Assembly: GCF_023227765.1 (NCBI RefSeq)
Contig: NZ_JALKBZ010000014.1
Location: 1-60,035, forward strand
Length of the DNA stretch: 60,035 nucleotides
Source of the DNA: Fuchsiella alkaliacetigena
GTDB lineage: Bacteria > Bacillota > Halanaerobiia > Halobacteroidales > Acetohalobiaceae
Direction of reading: 5' to 3'
How positions within the stretch are numbered: position 1 is the stretch's first letter; every line of letters starts with the position of its first letter. Below, piece after piece: positions 1-8,305 of this stretch. The notes under the pieces are model-generated. The model ran no database searches, was not told the origin of the DNA, and was given only the letters and a program-made list of their open reading frames with translations. The translations under genes were made by a program, and so were the position numbers.

Positions 1-83
1 CTTTTTGCTTTTAATTATAGCATCTTAAAGGGAAGAAATTAAATCTATTTTAGAGTTCTTTCTTGCGATTGCCCTGATTAGCA

Positions 84-2513
84 TTACTTAAATACCAACT
101 GCCTTTTATTTAACAAGCTCAAAAAACCAGGCCGACCTTCAGGAATAATCAACTCCTGCATAATCAAGCTATAATCTAAGCCCATAGCCTCCCCAGCCAA
201 AAATTCAGCTTCCGCAATGGGATTAATAGCTTCAGCTTTATTAGCAGCTAAAACACCTAAGAAGCCTCCCAGTCCAGCAGTATGCACTAAATTAAGATAA
301 GGCAAACGGGCCCGAGTAAGCAAAAAGATAAACACTAACACCACCGCTCCCACCGAAAAACCATATACATACTTAGAATTAAGCAGCTTCATTACTCCCT
401 TATTGTATCCACAACTAATCCTTTTCATACTGACCATCAACAACGTTTGATCTATAAATAACACAAAAGCAGTAAATACCAGCGCTGTTAAAGCAGTAAT
501 AATCATCTTTACTTCACTTAAAACCCTAAACAGCTCCCCGCGCACATTGGGCCGAATTAAGCCTGCTTCAGTAAAGACCGAAGTAACTTCTTCTGCAGAA
601 AAATGATTAATAATCACTTCCTCCACCAGCTCTTGATCAAGATCACGATCCACTAAATAATAAAGACTTTCTCCAGCTACTACCTCGCCAGCTAAATGTT
701 CATTTAGCAGTTCAATGCTACTTGTAATCTCCTCATCTTTCAACTGAGGTAAAGAGTTTTCTAAATTATTAAGCTGTTGACTTAAAAGCCCTATATCTAA
801 ATCCCTAAACACTAATAAATTCTGAACTAAACTATCAATTTGCACTGATAACTGTAGCTCTTCTAAATCTTGACTTAAACGTTGAAATTCAGCTAAAAAA
901 TACTCCACTGAATCCAAATTAGCATCTATCTCACTTCCCTGCTGTAAAAAATATTGAACAGACTCTAAACCCTGTCTCCAGCCTTGTAACTGCTCTAAAA
1001 AAGAATTATAACGGTTTAAACTATTAACCATCGATTCTGTATTTTCTACCATCTTCATTCTCAACTCTGCTAATGAACTACGTAAATCCATTAAACGCTG
1101 CTCATCTTGATTAAGCAAGGATAACATCGTTAGCTGCTCAGCTACTTCAGCTTCAAAATCATAAAAATCAGCTCTCATAGCTAGTAACTTTTCCTCCCAA
1201 GAGTCCAAAACTGTTAAATTACTCTCTAATTGCTGGCTTAGTTTAAGAATCTCAGTTAATAAACTGTCTATCCGTTCCAAATTAGCATTATTTAACTCCA
1301 AACTACTTAACTGCTCCGTATAAAAAACTAACTGCTCCTCCAACTCCTCTAAGTTCTGAAGCTTATCCTGCTGGGCTAATAAAAATCCTGAATTAGCTTT
1401 AAACTGTTCAGATTGAGCTAATAAAGAGTCCACTCCTGGTAATAAGTTCTTAGTTTCACTAACTGCCTGCTGCAATAGATATCTCGGCTTATTAATCTCA
1501 GCTTCGCCTAAATATTCAACAACCTTTCCGGTTTCATCAATTAAATAAACATCTTTAGCTCCTAACTCAGCTACATCACCGCGACTAATTAACGCCTCTA
1601 AGCTTCCTTCAGCTGTCTTTAAAGTAGTCAACAATAGCGCTTCACTACCTAACTCTTCTCCAATAGCTAAAGAGTCTTGTTCTTGACTAGACATAGCCAA
1701 GCTCTGTTCATCAGTAATCTCAAAATCAGCCGGCACTTTTACTTCAATAACAGTAGCATATCCCAATAAGAATCTTTGCATCTCCGTCATTGTCTTTACT
1801 AAATTGCCTAAGCCATCAATCTCTTCAGTTTCTAATCTAATTATACTTTCTTGAGCAAACTTAGAGCTCAAATCCGCCTCTAAATCCCTAACTAAGCTAT
1901 TAGTATTATCAGCCAAAGGAAGTTCTAACTGTAATAATTGCTGACCAGCTAATATTTCAACAACAGCTGCTTGAGCCTCCTCCAAATCAGTCCCTTGCTT
2001 AAATATTATATCTAAACCGGAGCTAGCTGGAAGAATGAATTCAACTTCCTTTAAATCTTCAATCTGCTGGCCTAAAACTAAATTAGCATCTCCTACCATA
2101 CCTCTTAGTGAAAGCATCGGTTCTGCAATCACCGAAACATTATCCAATCCAGGTATCTGTTCAAAATAACCATTATCTATTTTAGAAAATACCTCTTTAT
2201 TTCTATAATTATCGTTCAACTTTAAAAAATAATTAGCCTTTCCAGCTACCTTAACTCCTGAAATTAATTCACTTTCCGGTAAATCTTTAGCTAAAATCTT
2301 CTCTATTTCTGCTACTGCTGATTCTTCCCCTTCTTGATTAATAGTCAATAAAAAATCATATTCTCCATAGTCTCCTACTAAATTATTAACTGTATCTCCA
2401 AAATAGTTATCGGCTAGATAACCTACGCTGCTAGCAAATAAACTACCAATTACTACTACTACTATCAGCCAAATCATTAAGTCTTTTCTAAACTCATAGC
2501 TTAAAATTCCCAT
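84..2513 (-). CDS. Unrecognised membrane protein with large coiled-coil region (809 aa)
   Basis: I do not recognise this protein. It has one hydrophobic segment near residues 13-33, then a long part likely outside the cytoplasm, with Leu/Glu/Gln-rich coiled-coil heptads from about residue 345 to 600. Two or three hydrophobic segments follow (about 668-697, 716-734, 741-757). The last 45 residues contain a stretch (about 768-790, GEAMG followed by LIIPEGRPG) that loosely resembles the EAA loop of ABC-type permeases; that is only a hint. Start chosen at ATG 2513, preceded by GAGGAGG. It has its own promoter (2539-2567) and lies beyond the terminator of the outer-membrane operon, so it is a separate unit. 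Function unknown; an envelope-spanning or export role is a guess. Confidence 0.75.
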   Translation of the reverse strand: MGILSYEFRKDLMIWLIVVVVIGSLFASSVGYLADNYFGDTVNNLVGDYGEYDFLLTINQEGEESAVAEIEKILAKDLPESELISGVKVAGKANYFLKLNDNYRNKEVFSKIDNGYFEQIPGLDNVSVIAEPMLSLRGMVGDANLVLGQQIEDLKEVEFILPASSGLDIIFKQGTDLEEAQAAVVEILAGQQLLQLELPLADNTNSLVRDLEADLSSKFAQESIIRLETEEIDGLGNLVKTMTEMQRFLLGYATVIEVKVPADFEITDEQSLAMSSQEQDSLAIGEELGSEALLLTTLKTAEGSLEALISRGDVAELGAKDVYLIDETGKVVEYLGEAEINKPRYLLQQAVSETKNLLPGVDSLLAQSEQFKANSGFLLAQQDKLQNLEELEEQLVFYTEQLSSLELNNANLERIDSLLTEILKLSQQLESNLTVLDSWEEKLLAMRADFYDFEAEVAEQLTMLSLLNQDEQRLMDLRSSLAELRMKMVENTESMVNSLNRYNSFLEQLQGWRQGLESVQYFLQQGSEIDANLDSVEYFLAEFQRLSQDLEELQLSVQIDSLVQNLLVFRDLDIGLLSQQLNNLENSLPQLKDEEITSSIELLNEHLAGEVVAGESLYYLVDRDLDQELVEEVIINHFSAEEVTSVFTEAGLIRPNVRGELFRVLSEVKMIITALTALVFTAFVLFIDQTLLMVSMKRISCGYNKGVMKLLNSKYVYGFSVGAVVLVFIFLLTRARLPYLNLVHTAGLGGFLGVLAANKAEAINPIAEAEFLAGEAMGLDYSLIMQELIIPEGRPGFLSLLNKRQLVFK

Positions 2514-2538
2514 TTAAGCTCCTCCTCTACTTCAACTA

Positions 2539-2567
2539 ATTATAGCATTTAACTAAAGGAGCGTAAA
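2539..2567 (-). promoter_or_regulatory. SigA-type promoter for the 809-aa membrane protein gene
   Basis: On the minus strand, -35 TTTACG, a 17-bp spacer and a perfect -10 TATAAT, ending about 25 bases before the start codon at 2513. It lies after the terminator of the preceding operon. Confidence 0.7.
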
Positions 2568-2606
2568 TAAGTAGCAGCAGGTAATTATTGTTTATCAGCA
2601 AACAAA

Positions 2607-2647
2607 ACTAAAAGAGCTGTCCTCTAGTTTCAACTAAAGAACAGCCT
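2607..2647 (-). terminator. Rho-independent terminator of the outer-membrane operon
   Basis: A 14-bp stem on the minus strand (GCTGTTCTTTAGTT paired with AACTAGAGGACAGC, two G-U pairs) with a very short loop, followed by CTCTTTTAGTTTTG. It sits 13 bases past the stop codon of the last gene of the tamB-to-barrel-protein operon. Confidence 0.85.
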
Positions 2648-2659
2648 TGAGCTAAGTTA

Positions 2660-3310
2660 TTAAAATCTATTACTAAAGGTAACTCCTGCTCCTAATTCCG
2701 AAAAGTCATTAAGCGCTAAATTTAGGTCCAACTGAGAACTCATTTTGAAATCAGCTCCAAAATTAAAATCGGCCCCATCATACTCAAAAATCAAGGTAGT
2801 AATCGGTAGCTGAAACCAACTATCTTCAGTTAAAATACTGACTGGATTGATAGTCTTAGTAATTCCCCCAAAGATATTTTCAAAACGACCATTTCCTACT
2901 CCAATATGGGCTCGCAAACCAAAATAGTTTAAACTTTGACTAACTGCTAAATAAAGATCTTCCTCTATTAAGCCTACAGCCAAAGCAGGCTGCCTAGAGT
3001 CTTCTGCTAAAAGCTTCAACTTAGCATTTAAAGCTAATTCACTATCTTCATTTTCTAACCAAGAAAGACCTGTTAAGCCTAATTCAAGATTTCCATCCAT
3101 TCCGTAATTAACCACTAGCTTATTAGTTCCTGCCAGATAACGATAGCCTATAGTAGCCTTTTGAGCCGGAGCTATCTCGGCGGTAGGGGTTCTAATCAGT
3201 CCGCTGTAACCTCCTTGGAAGGCGGTAGTAGCTGTAGCAGTAGCTAAACTACCTAATACAGAGCTTAACACTATGGTAAGTATTAAAGCATATTTAAGCT
3301 TGTTTTTCAC
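2660..3310 (-). CDS. Probable small outer-membrane beta-barrel protein (YjbH-like)
   Basis: 216-aa exported protein. A signal peptide spans about residues 1-28 (hydrophobic core, then ATATATTA). The mature part is made of short alternating strands rich in Gly and aromatic residues and ends in Asn-Arg-Phe; a C-terminal aromatic residue is the usual beta-signal of proteins inserted by BamA. The segment GGYSGLIRTPTAE near the mature N-terminus resembles the start of YjbH-type barrel domains. It is the last gene of the outer-membrane operon, 3 bases after lpxD. A barrel of about 190 residues would have 8-10 strands. Location is fairly secure; function is unknown. Confidence 0.7.
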   Translation of the reverse strand: MKNKLKYALILTIVLSSVLGSLATATATTAFQGGYSGLIRTPTAEIAPAQKATIGYRYLAGTNKLVVNYGMDGNLELGLTGLSWLENEDSELALNAKLKLLAEDSRQPALAVGLIEEDLYLAVSQSLNYFGLRAHIGVGNGRFENIFGGITKTINPVSILTEDSWFQLPITTLIFEYDGADFNFGADFKMSSQLDLNLALNDFSELGAGVTFSNRF

Positions 3311-3313
3311 TCC

Positions 3314-4345
3314 TTATTCCTCCTCAACTTGGGCCCGCAGCTTAGCCACTTCCTTTTTTAAACTTCTTAGCTCCTTTAACATCTCCGGCAGCTTCTGTCT
3401 AGCTGCCTTAATCCTCATCTCTTTTTTATGATCACGAGCCGGATAACCGGAATAAAAAGAGTCAGCCGGTACATCACTAATTACCACACTGCGCCCCCCA
3501 ATAGTAGTATTAGCTCCAATCTTTAAGTGACCAACTACTCCTACCTGTCCAGCTAAAGTTACCCAGTCTTCCAATTCAACACTGCCTGAAATTCCTACCT
3601 GAGCTACTATTAAACAGTTCTGACCAATCTTCACATTATGACCGATATGAACTAGATTATCCACCTTAGTCCCCTGTCCAACTACAGTATCTCCTGTAGC
3701 CCCGCGGTCCACGGTCACATTAGCTCCTAACTCCACTCGGTCTTCAATAATCACATTTCCTAACTGCGGCACCTTATAGTGACCCTGCTCAGTGCTTTCA
3801 AAGCCATAGCCATCACTGCCAATTACAGTTCCAGCCTGCACAACCACCTCTGAACCCAGCTGAGTACCGTGCTCTACTACTACTTGGGGATGAATCAAGG
3901 TCTCATTTCCTATAGAGACCTCTCTTCCTATATAAACTCCAGCTGCTAAGGTAGTATTATCTCCAATTTGAACTCCTGATTCTATAGTTACCTGTGGACC
4001 AATAGAAACCCCACTTCCTAATTCGACATCATCAGCAATAACTGCTGTTTTGTGAATCTGACCTGTTTTATACAGTTGTGGTGTAAACTCTTGGGCAATC
4101 TTAGCAAAGGCAAGACGTGAGTTATCAACTCGTAATAAGGTTTTAGCTGATTCAAAGTCCTCTTCTACAATAATCACTGCTGCTGGACTAGCTTCCGCCT
4201 TAAGAAAATACTCCTCAGTTTGAGCAAAGGTAATCTCTCCTGCCTGCACATCTCCAACCCCGCCTACACCAGAAATTTCTAATTCATTTTCCCCAACTAC
4301 TCTTCCCCCAACTAACTCAGCTAATTCTCGCAATAAATAAGCCAA
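3314..4345 (-). CDS. lpxD: UDP-3-O-acylglucosamine N-acyltransferase LpxD
   Basis: Transfers the second 3-hydroxyacyl chain to the 2-amino group of UDP-3-O-acylglucosamine, the third step of lipid A synthesis, in the cytoplasm. 343 aa, as expected. The N-terminal uridine-binding domain covers about residues 1-95, a left-handed beta helix of hexapeptide repeats covers about 98-300, and a charged C-terminal helix follows. His-236 in HIGHNVKIG matches the catalytic His-239 of E. coli LpxD. The start codon is TTG at 4345, chosen because GGAGG lies 7 bases upstream. It sits between the skp-like genes and the small barrel gene. Together with bamA it shows that the organism makes LPS or a related lipid A. 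Confidence 0.95.
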   Translation of the reverse strand: MAYLLRELAELVGGRVVGENELEISGVGGVGDVQAGEITFAQTEEYFLKAEASPAAVIIVEEDFESAKTLLRVDNSRLAFAKIAQEFTPQLYKTGQIHKTAVIADDVELGSGVSIGPQVTIESGVQIGDNTTLAAGVYIGREVSIGNETLIHPQVVVEHGTQLGSEVVVQAGTVIGSDGYGFESTEQGHYKVPQLGNVIIEDRVELGANVTVDRGATGDTVVGQGTKVDNLVHIGHNVKIGQNCLIVAQVGISGSVELEDWVTLAGQVGVVGHLKIGANTTIGGRSVVISDVPADSFYSGYPARDHKKEMRIKAARQKLPEMLKELRSLKKEVAKLRAQVEEE

Positions 4346-4366
4346 AATCAGTCCTCCTTCATAAAC

Positions 4367-4792
4367 TTACTGCAGTATTTCTAATACCTGCTCAGTAATA
4401 TCTACTCCTCCATAATGTAGCTCCGACTTCTTTAAAACTACCTCTAAATTCTTTTCTTGAGCTATCTTAGCAATAGCTTCTTGAATTTGCTCTTTAACCT
4501 CTAACTCCATCTCTTCCTTGATCTCTTGACTTTTAGCATAGGCTTCTTCTCTTTTCTGTTCTATCTCCTCTTGGTCTTCTAGCTCTTCTAACTGAGAGGT
4601 ATATTCTACCTGCAACTCCTCAAGCTGATAGTCCAAAGCCTCTTGATAGTTTTGAATATAAACGCTACTATTAACCAACGCCTCCATATCTATAACCCCT
4701 ATCTCTTTTTCCTCAACTTGACAGGCTCCCAATAAAGATAAGAAAACCACAAGAATAATCAACAATACTGCCTTTCTTTTAAAAGCTTTCAT
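4367..4792 (-). CDS. OmpH/Skp-family periplasmic chaperone, predicted lipoprotein
   Basis: 141 aa. Skp-type chaperones hold unfolded outer-membrane proteins in the periplasm. The segment IGVIDMEALV (about 31-40) is the typical first strand, a Glu-rich coiled coil spans about 45-105, and the C-terminal ELHYGGVDITEQVLEIL is the typical OmpH ending. A hydrophobic leader ends in LLGAC, a good lipobox, so Cys-24 should be acylated; classical Skp is soluble. First of three adjacent paralogues in coordinate order, next to lpxD. SD AAGGAGGG precedes ATG 4792. Confidence 0.88.
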   Translation of the reverse strand: MKAFKRKAVLLIILVVFLSLLGACQVEEKEIGVIDMEALVNSSVYIQNYQEALDYQLEELQVEYTSQLEELEDQEEIEQKREEAYAKSQEIKEEMELEVKEQIQEAIAKIAQEKNLEVVLKKSELHYGGVDITEQVLEILQ

Positions 4793-4805
4793 TCCAAAAC
4801 CCTCC

Positions 4806-5993
4806 TTAACCGCCTAATTCACTCAGCCTCTCCAGCACTTCATCGGTAATATCAACTGTATTTAAATTACTATAGGAATCCTTGAGCACTACCTCTAATC
4901 CTTCTTCCTCAGCCACAAGGGCCACTTTAGACTTTATCTCTTCTTCTAGTCTATTTTCAAACCTAGATTTACTACTCTGTAATTCCTTTAAATTATTGCT
5001 TAATTCTTGATTCCTACTTCTAACATCATCGCTTAACTCCCTTTCAGCCTGAAGTACCATACGCTTTATACTACCTTCCAGTTCAGCTTCTTTTTCTGCT
5101 AAGTCTTTTAGCAAAGCTGCTTCCTGCTTCTCTATATAATTTCTTAACTGCTCTTCTTTTGTCTTTTGCTTAGCTGATAGTTCTGCTTCTCTTTCTTTTA
5201 CTAATTCTCGACTATAAGATATTAATATTTGCCTAGCTTCTTCTTGTCTATTCTCTTTAAATTCATTTAATCTCTCAGCTAAAGCTGATTCCTTTTCTTC
5301 TAGCCTCTTACTTCTTTCAGCTTCCAAGCTACTTGATTTTTGTTGATATTTCTCTCGTCGTTCTTCATTTAAATCTAAAGTATTCAACTTCATTCTTAAG
5401 TTAAAGATATCACTATTAAATTCTCTATTCAAATTCTTTTTAAACTTCTTTAGTTCTTCAGCCAACTCCTGTTCTTTAGATTCCACTTCAACCTTTAAAT
5501 CTTCATTCAACTGTTCATCCTTTTTAGTTATTGCTTGAGATACTTCATCCTCAATCTGTTTTCTATAATTCTCTAAACTTTTTTCTTTTTCCTTAGCTTT
5601 CCTTCTTATCTGACGACCATAGGTCTCTTTGATCTCATTCAACCTTCTATCAATAAGTTGTTCTACACTTGCTGTGTGTAGTTGACGGTTTTCTTCAACC
5701 AAAGATAATACATTAAACTGCTCTTCTAAATTTAGTCTTTCATTTTCAATCTGTTCTCGCAATTCATAAAGTAGTTCTATTTGCGGATGAGCATCTTTTA
5801 AACGCTGCCAATCAACTACAGCTATCTTAGGGCCCGCTTCAGCTGTTGAATCTTCTTGATCCTGCTCAGCCTCAACTACCTCTTCTTGATTAGAATCGTC
5901 TGATAAACCTCTATCCCTACAAGCTACTACAGCAAAAAGTAAAATAAATACTACCCCTAAATATAAAAGCTTTTTCAAAGGCTGTTTAGGCAC
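4806..5993 (-). CDS. Expanded OmpH/Skp-like coiled-coil lipoprotein (395 aa)
   Basis: Same plan as its two neighbours but with a greatly lengthened helical region. The leader ends in AVVAC (Cys-25), a probable lipoprotein site. A low-complexity acidic linker follows, then IAVVDWQRLKDAHPQ (about 58-72), then about 280 residues of charged Lys/Glu/Leu coiled coil, then the OmpH-type end LEVVLKDSYSNLNTVDITDEVL. Family members are usually 140-200 aa, so the tentacle is about three times normal length. Start is GTG at 5993, in frame with the signal sequence. Probably a membrane-tethered chaperone or periplasmic spacer; the exact role is unknown. Confidence 0.78.
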   Translation of the reverse strand: MPKQPLKKLLYLGVVFILLFAVVACRDRGLSDDSNQEEVVEAEQDQEDSTAEAGPKIAVVDWQRLKDAHPQIELLYELREQIENERLNLEEQFNVLSLVEENRQLHTASVEQLIDRRLNEIKETYGRQIRRKAKEKEKSLENYRKQIEDEVSQAITKKDEQLNEDLKVEVESKEQELAEELKKFKKNLNREFNSDIFNLRMKLNTLDLNEERREKYQQKSSSLEAERSKRLEEKESALAERLNEFKENRQEEARQILISYSRELVKEREAELSAKQKTKEEQLRNYIEKQEAALLKDLAEKEAELEGSIKRMVLQAERELSDDVRSRNQELSNNLKELQSSKSRFENRLEEEIKSKVALVAEEEGLEVVLKDSYSNLNTVDITDEVLERLSELGG

Positions 5994-6026
5994 CTCATAA
6001 CACCTACTTCCTAAGTTGAGATTTAA

Positions 6027-6536
6027 TTAATCTTGAGCTACCTTAGCTTCAAGCCGCTCTATCACAGCTTCTGTTAAGTTATGGCCTCCGTAAAGAACAG
6101 AATCTTCCTCCAAGATTACCGCTACCTCTTTTTCAGCCCCTATTTTTTCAACGGTAGAATGGATTTCTTTCATCAAGGAATCTAGTAACTCCTCTTCTTT
6201 TTGGGTAATTCTATTTCTCAACTGCTGTTCATAGCTTTGGACCAACTTCTGCCGATCTTCGCCGCTTACTTCCTTTAACTCTAATTCCAAATCAGCAGCT
6301 AAATCACTCCTTAACTCTTCTACTTTTTTATTAAACTCAATTTCTGTTTCTTCTTTGTGAGGATGATTCTCGAATATCTTTTCAATATTTACATAAGCAA
6401 CAGCCTTTTTTAACTCATTTTCACTTTCAGCTTCCGCTTCAACAGCCGGGGAGAGGTAGCTAATTAAAGCTAACCCCATCCCCAAAACCACTAAAGCTAT
6501 TAAAAGTTTAACTTGCAAACTCTGCTTAGCTAACAT
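6027..6536 (-). CDS. skp: OmpH/Skp-family periplasmic chaperone
   Basis: 169 aa, the most typical of the three paralogues. An uncleaved or cleaved N-terminal hydrophobic segment lies at about 9-29 (no lipobox Cys). AVAYVNIEKIFENHP (about 46-60) starts the core, a coiled coil follows, and it ends with SVLYGGHNLTEAVIERL, the standard OmpH C-terminal strand and helix. It lies directly after bamA in transcription order, as skp follows bamA in Proteobacteria. SD AAGGGGG is 7 bases before ATG 6536. Confidence 0.9.
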   Translation of the reverse strand: MLAKQSLQVKLLIALVVLGMGLALISYLSPAVEAEAESENELKKAVAYVNIEKIFENHPHKEETEIEFNKKVEELRSDLAADLELELKEVSGEDRQKLVQSYEQQLRNRITQKEEELLDSLMKEIHSTVEKIGAEKEVAVILEEDSVLYGGHNLTEAVIERLEAKVAQD

Positions 6537-6560
6537 ATTTTAGCCCCCTTTCTAAACAAC

Positions 6561-8285
6561 CTAAAAGGCTTGACCTAAACTAAAGTGTGGTCTAGACTCA
6601 TCTTCTCCCCAACCATAGTCCAGCCTCAACTGGCCAATAGGAGTATGAACTCTAACTCCCAAACCAGCAGACTTTTTTAAGTCACTACTACTGAAGCTAC
6701 TATCCCAAGCATTACCAGCATCAGCAAATAAAACTCCTGTAAAGTTATCGGCAACAGGAATCCTATATTCAGCACTTAAAGCCATCATTGAATCACCTGT
6801 TAAGTCCCTTTCTGTACGCTCATAACCTCTTACCCCTTCGGCTCCTCCAATTCTATAACGTTCACCTTGAGGTAGATCTCCATCACTCAAACCAAATCTA
6901 GACCTAAAGGCCCAGCTATTACTATCCGATAAGAAATCAGCAGTATACTTACGCAAATCAACTTGATACTTAGTAAAGTCATTGTCGCCGCCTAAGAGTT
7001 GACCAGCATATTTCACTGATACCCGATTATTAGTTCCAGAGCGAGGTTCAAAGATATTATCTCTGGTGTCTCTAGTTCCAGAAAAGGTCAAGCTACGAAC
7101 TGTACTTTCGCTTTCCTCATCTAAAATCCTATAATCACTCTCCAAAGACTCATACTCAAAGCTCTCATACTGATACCTTAATGAACCATCTATGGTATTA
7201 GTTAGAGGACGACCTAAGGTAATACTACCACCTCTTCTATGCTCTTCGTATTCAATATTTTGTTCATCATCATCTTCTTCAACTCCAAAATCACCAGAGC
7301 CCTCTCGAGTTTTATCATAAATACTGAAACCAAAGGAGGTATCAGTACCGAAAACCCAAGGTTCATGGAAGCTTAGCTCATAGGTATTCTGTTCTCCAAA
7401 TTCCCAACGGAACTTAATTCTTTGGGCCCGACCCCGCAAATTATCCTCTTGAATCTCAAAGTGACCTAGCCAGCCTATACCGCTATTGTAGCCAGCACCT
7501 ATACCAAAGGTTCCTGTTTTTCCTTCTTCAACCTCTAAAACTAAATCAACTTCATTTTCTAACCTATCAGCCTCTTCTAAATGAGGTATAATATCCTCAA
7601 AAAAGCCTAAGTTAAAAATATCCCGTAAGTCCGACTGTAACTGCTGAGCATTAAAGACATCCCCTGACTCCTGAGAAAGATTTCTTTCAATAACGAAGTC
7701 CTTAGTCTTTTCATTACCTTGGATCTTTATTTCATTTAATCTACCTTCATTAATCTCAATCTCTAAAACTCCATCCTCTTCCATATATATATCATCTATT
7801 CGCATCAAAATATATCCTTGTTCCTGATAGTAAGACTCTACATTACGCAAACCTTGATCCAAGTGATTATTATTTAAAATCTGTCCAGCTTCCAAGGATA
7901 ATTTTTCTGCTAACAAATCATCATCTAAAGCTTCATTTCCTTTAAACTTAATTTCATCCAAAGTAGGATTTTCCACCACCTCAAAGATCAACTTCACTCC
8001 ATCTTGATAAGGTTCAAAGTGAATCTCTAAGTTAAAAAAGTAACCTAAGTCAAAAATAGACTGTAAATCCTCTTGTAAACGTTGACTAGAAACTCTATCT
8101 CCCACCTCTGTCTCTATTGGTGCTAAAATATCCTCTTCAGCTAATTTTTCGTTACCTTCCACCTCGATAGCAGTAATTAAATTACTACCTTCTAGAGGAC
8201 TATCATCTGCTGCTAAAGATAAGCTGCTACCTAATATCATTGTCAAAATAATAATTAAAACTAAATATTTAACTTGACGTCTCAA
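6561..8285 (-). CDS. bamA: Outer-membrane protein assembly factor BamA
   Basis: Core insertase that folds beta-barrel proteins into the outer membrane. 574 aa: signal peptide about 1-26, three POTRA domains (about 37-107, 108-182, 183-255, each with the strand ending in GNE), then a 16-strand Omp85 barrel (about 256-574). VRGYERTERDLTG is the conserved loop-6 motif and the chain ends in Phe. E. coli BamA has five POTRA domains and about 810 aa, so this is a compact form. Start codon is TTG at 8285 with AGGAGG 8 bases upstream. Transcribed after tamB and before the skp-like genes. Confidence 0.95.
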   Translation of the reverse strand: MRRQVKYLVLIIILTMILGSSLSLAADDSPLEGSNLITAIEVEGNEKLAEEDILAPIETEVGDRVSSQRLQEDLQSIFDLGYFFNLEIHFEPYQDGVKLIFEVVENPTLDEIKFKGNEALDDDLLAEKLSLEAGQILNNNHLDQGLRNVESYYQEQGYILMRIDDIYMEEDGVLEIEINEGRLNEIKIQGNEKTKDFVIERNLSQESGDVFNAQQLQSDLRDIFNLGFFEDIIPHLEEADRLENEVDLVLEVEEGKTGTFGIGAGYNSGIGWLGHFEIQEDNLRGRAQRIKFRWEFGEQNTYELSFHEPWVFGTDTSFGFSIYDKTREGSGDFGVEEDDDEQNIEYEEHRRGGSITLGRPLTNTIDGSLRYQYESFEYESLESDYRILDEESESTVRSLTFSGTRDTRDNIFEPRSGTNNRVSVKYAGQLLGGDNDFTKYQVDLRKYTADFLSDSNSWAFRSRFGLSDGDLPQGERYRIGGAEGVRGYERTERDLTGDSMMALSAEYRIPVADNFTGVLFADAGNAWDSSFSSSDLKKSAGLGVRVHTPIGQLRLDYGWGEDESRPHFSLGQAF

Positions 8286-8305
8286 AATTAATTCCTCCTT
8301 ATCTT

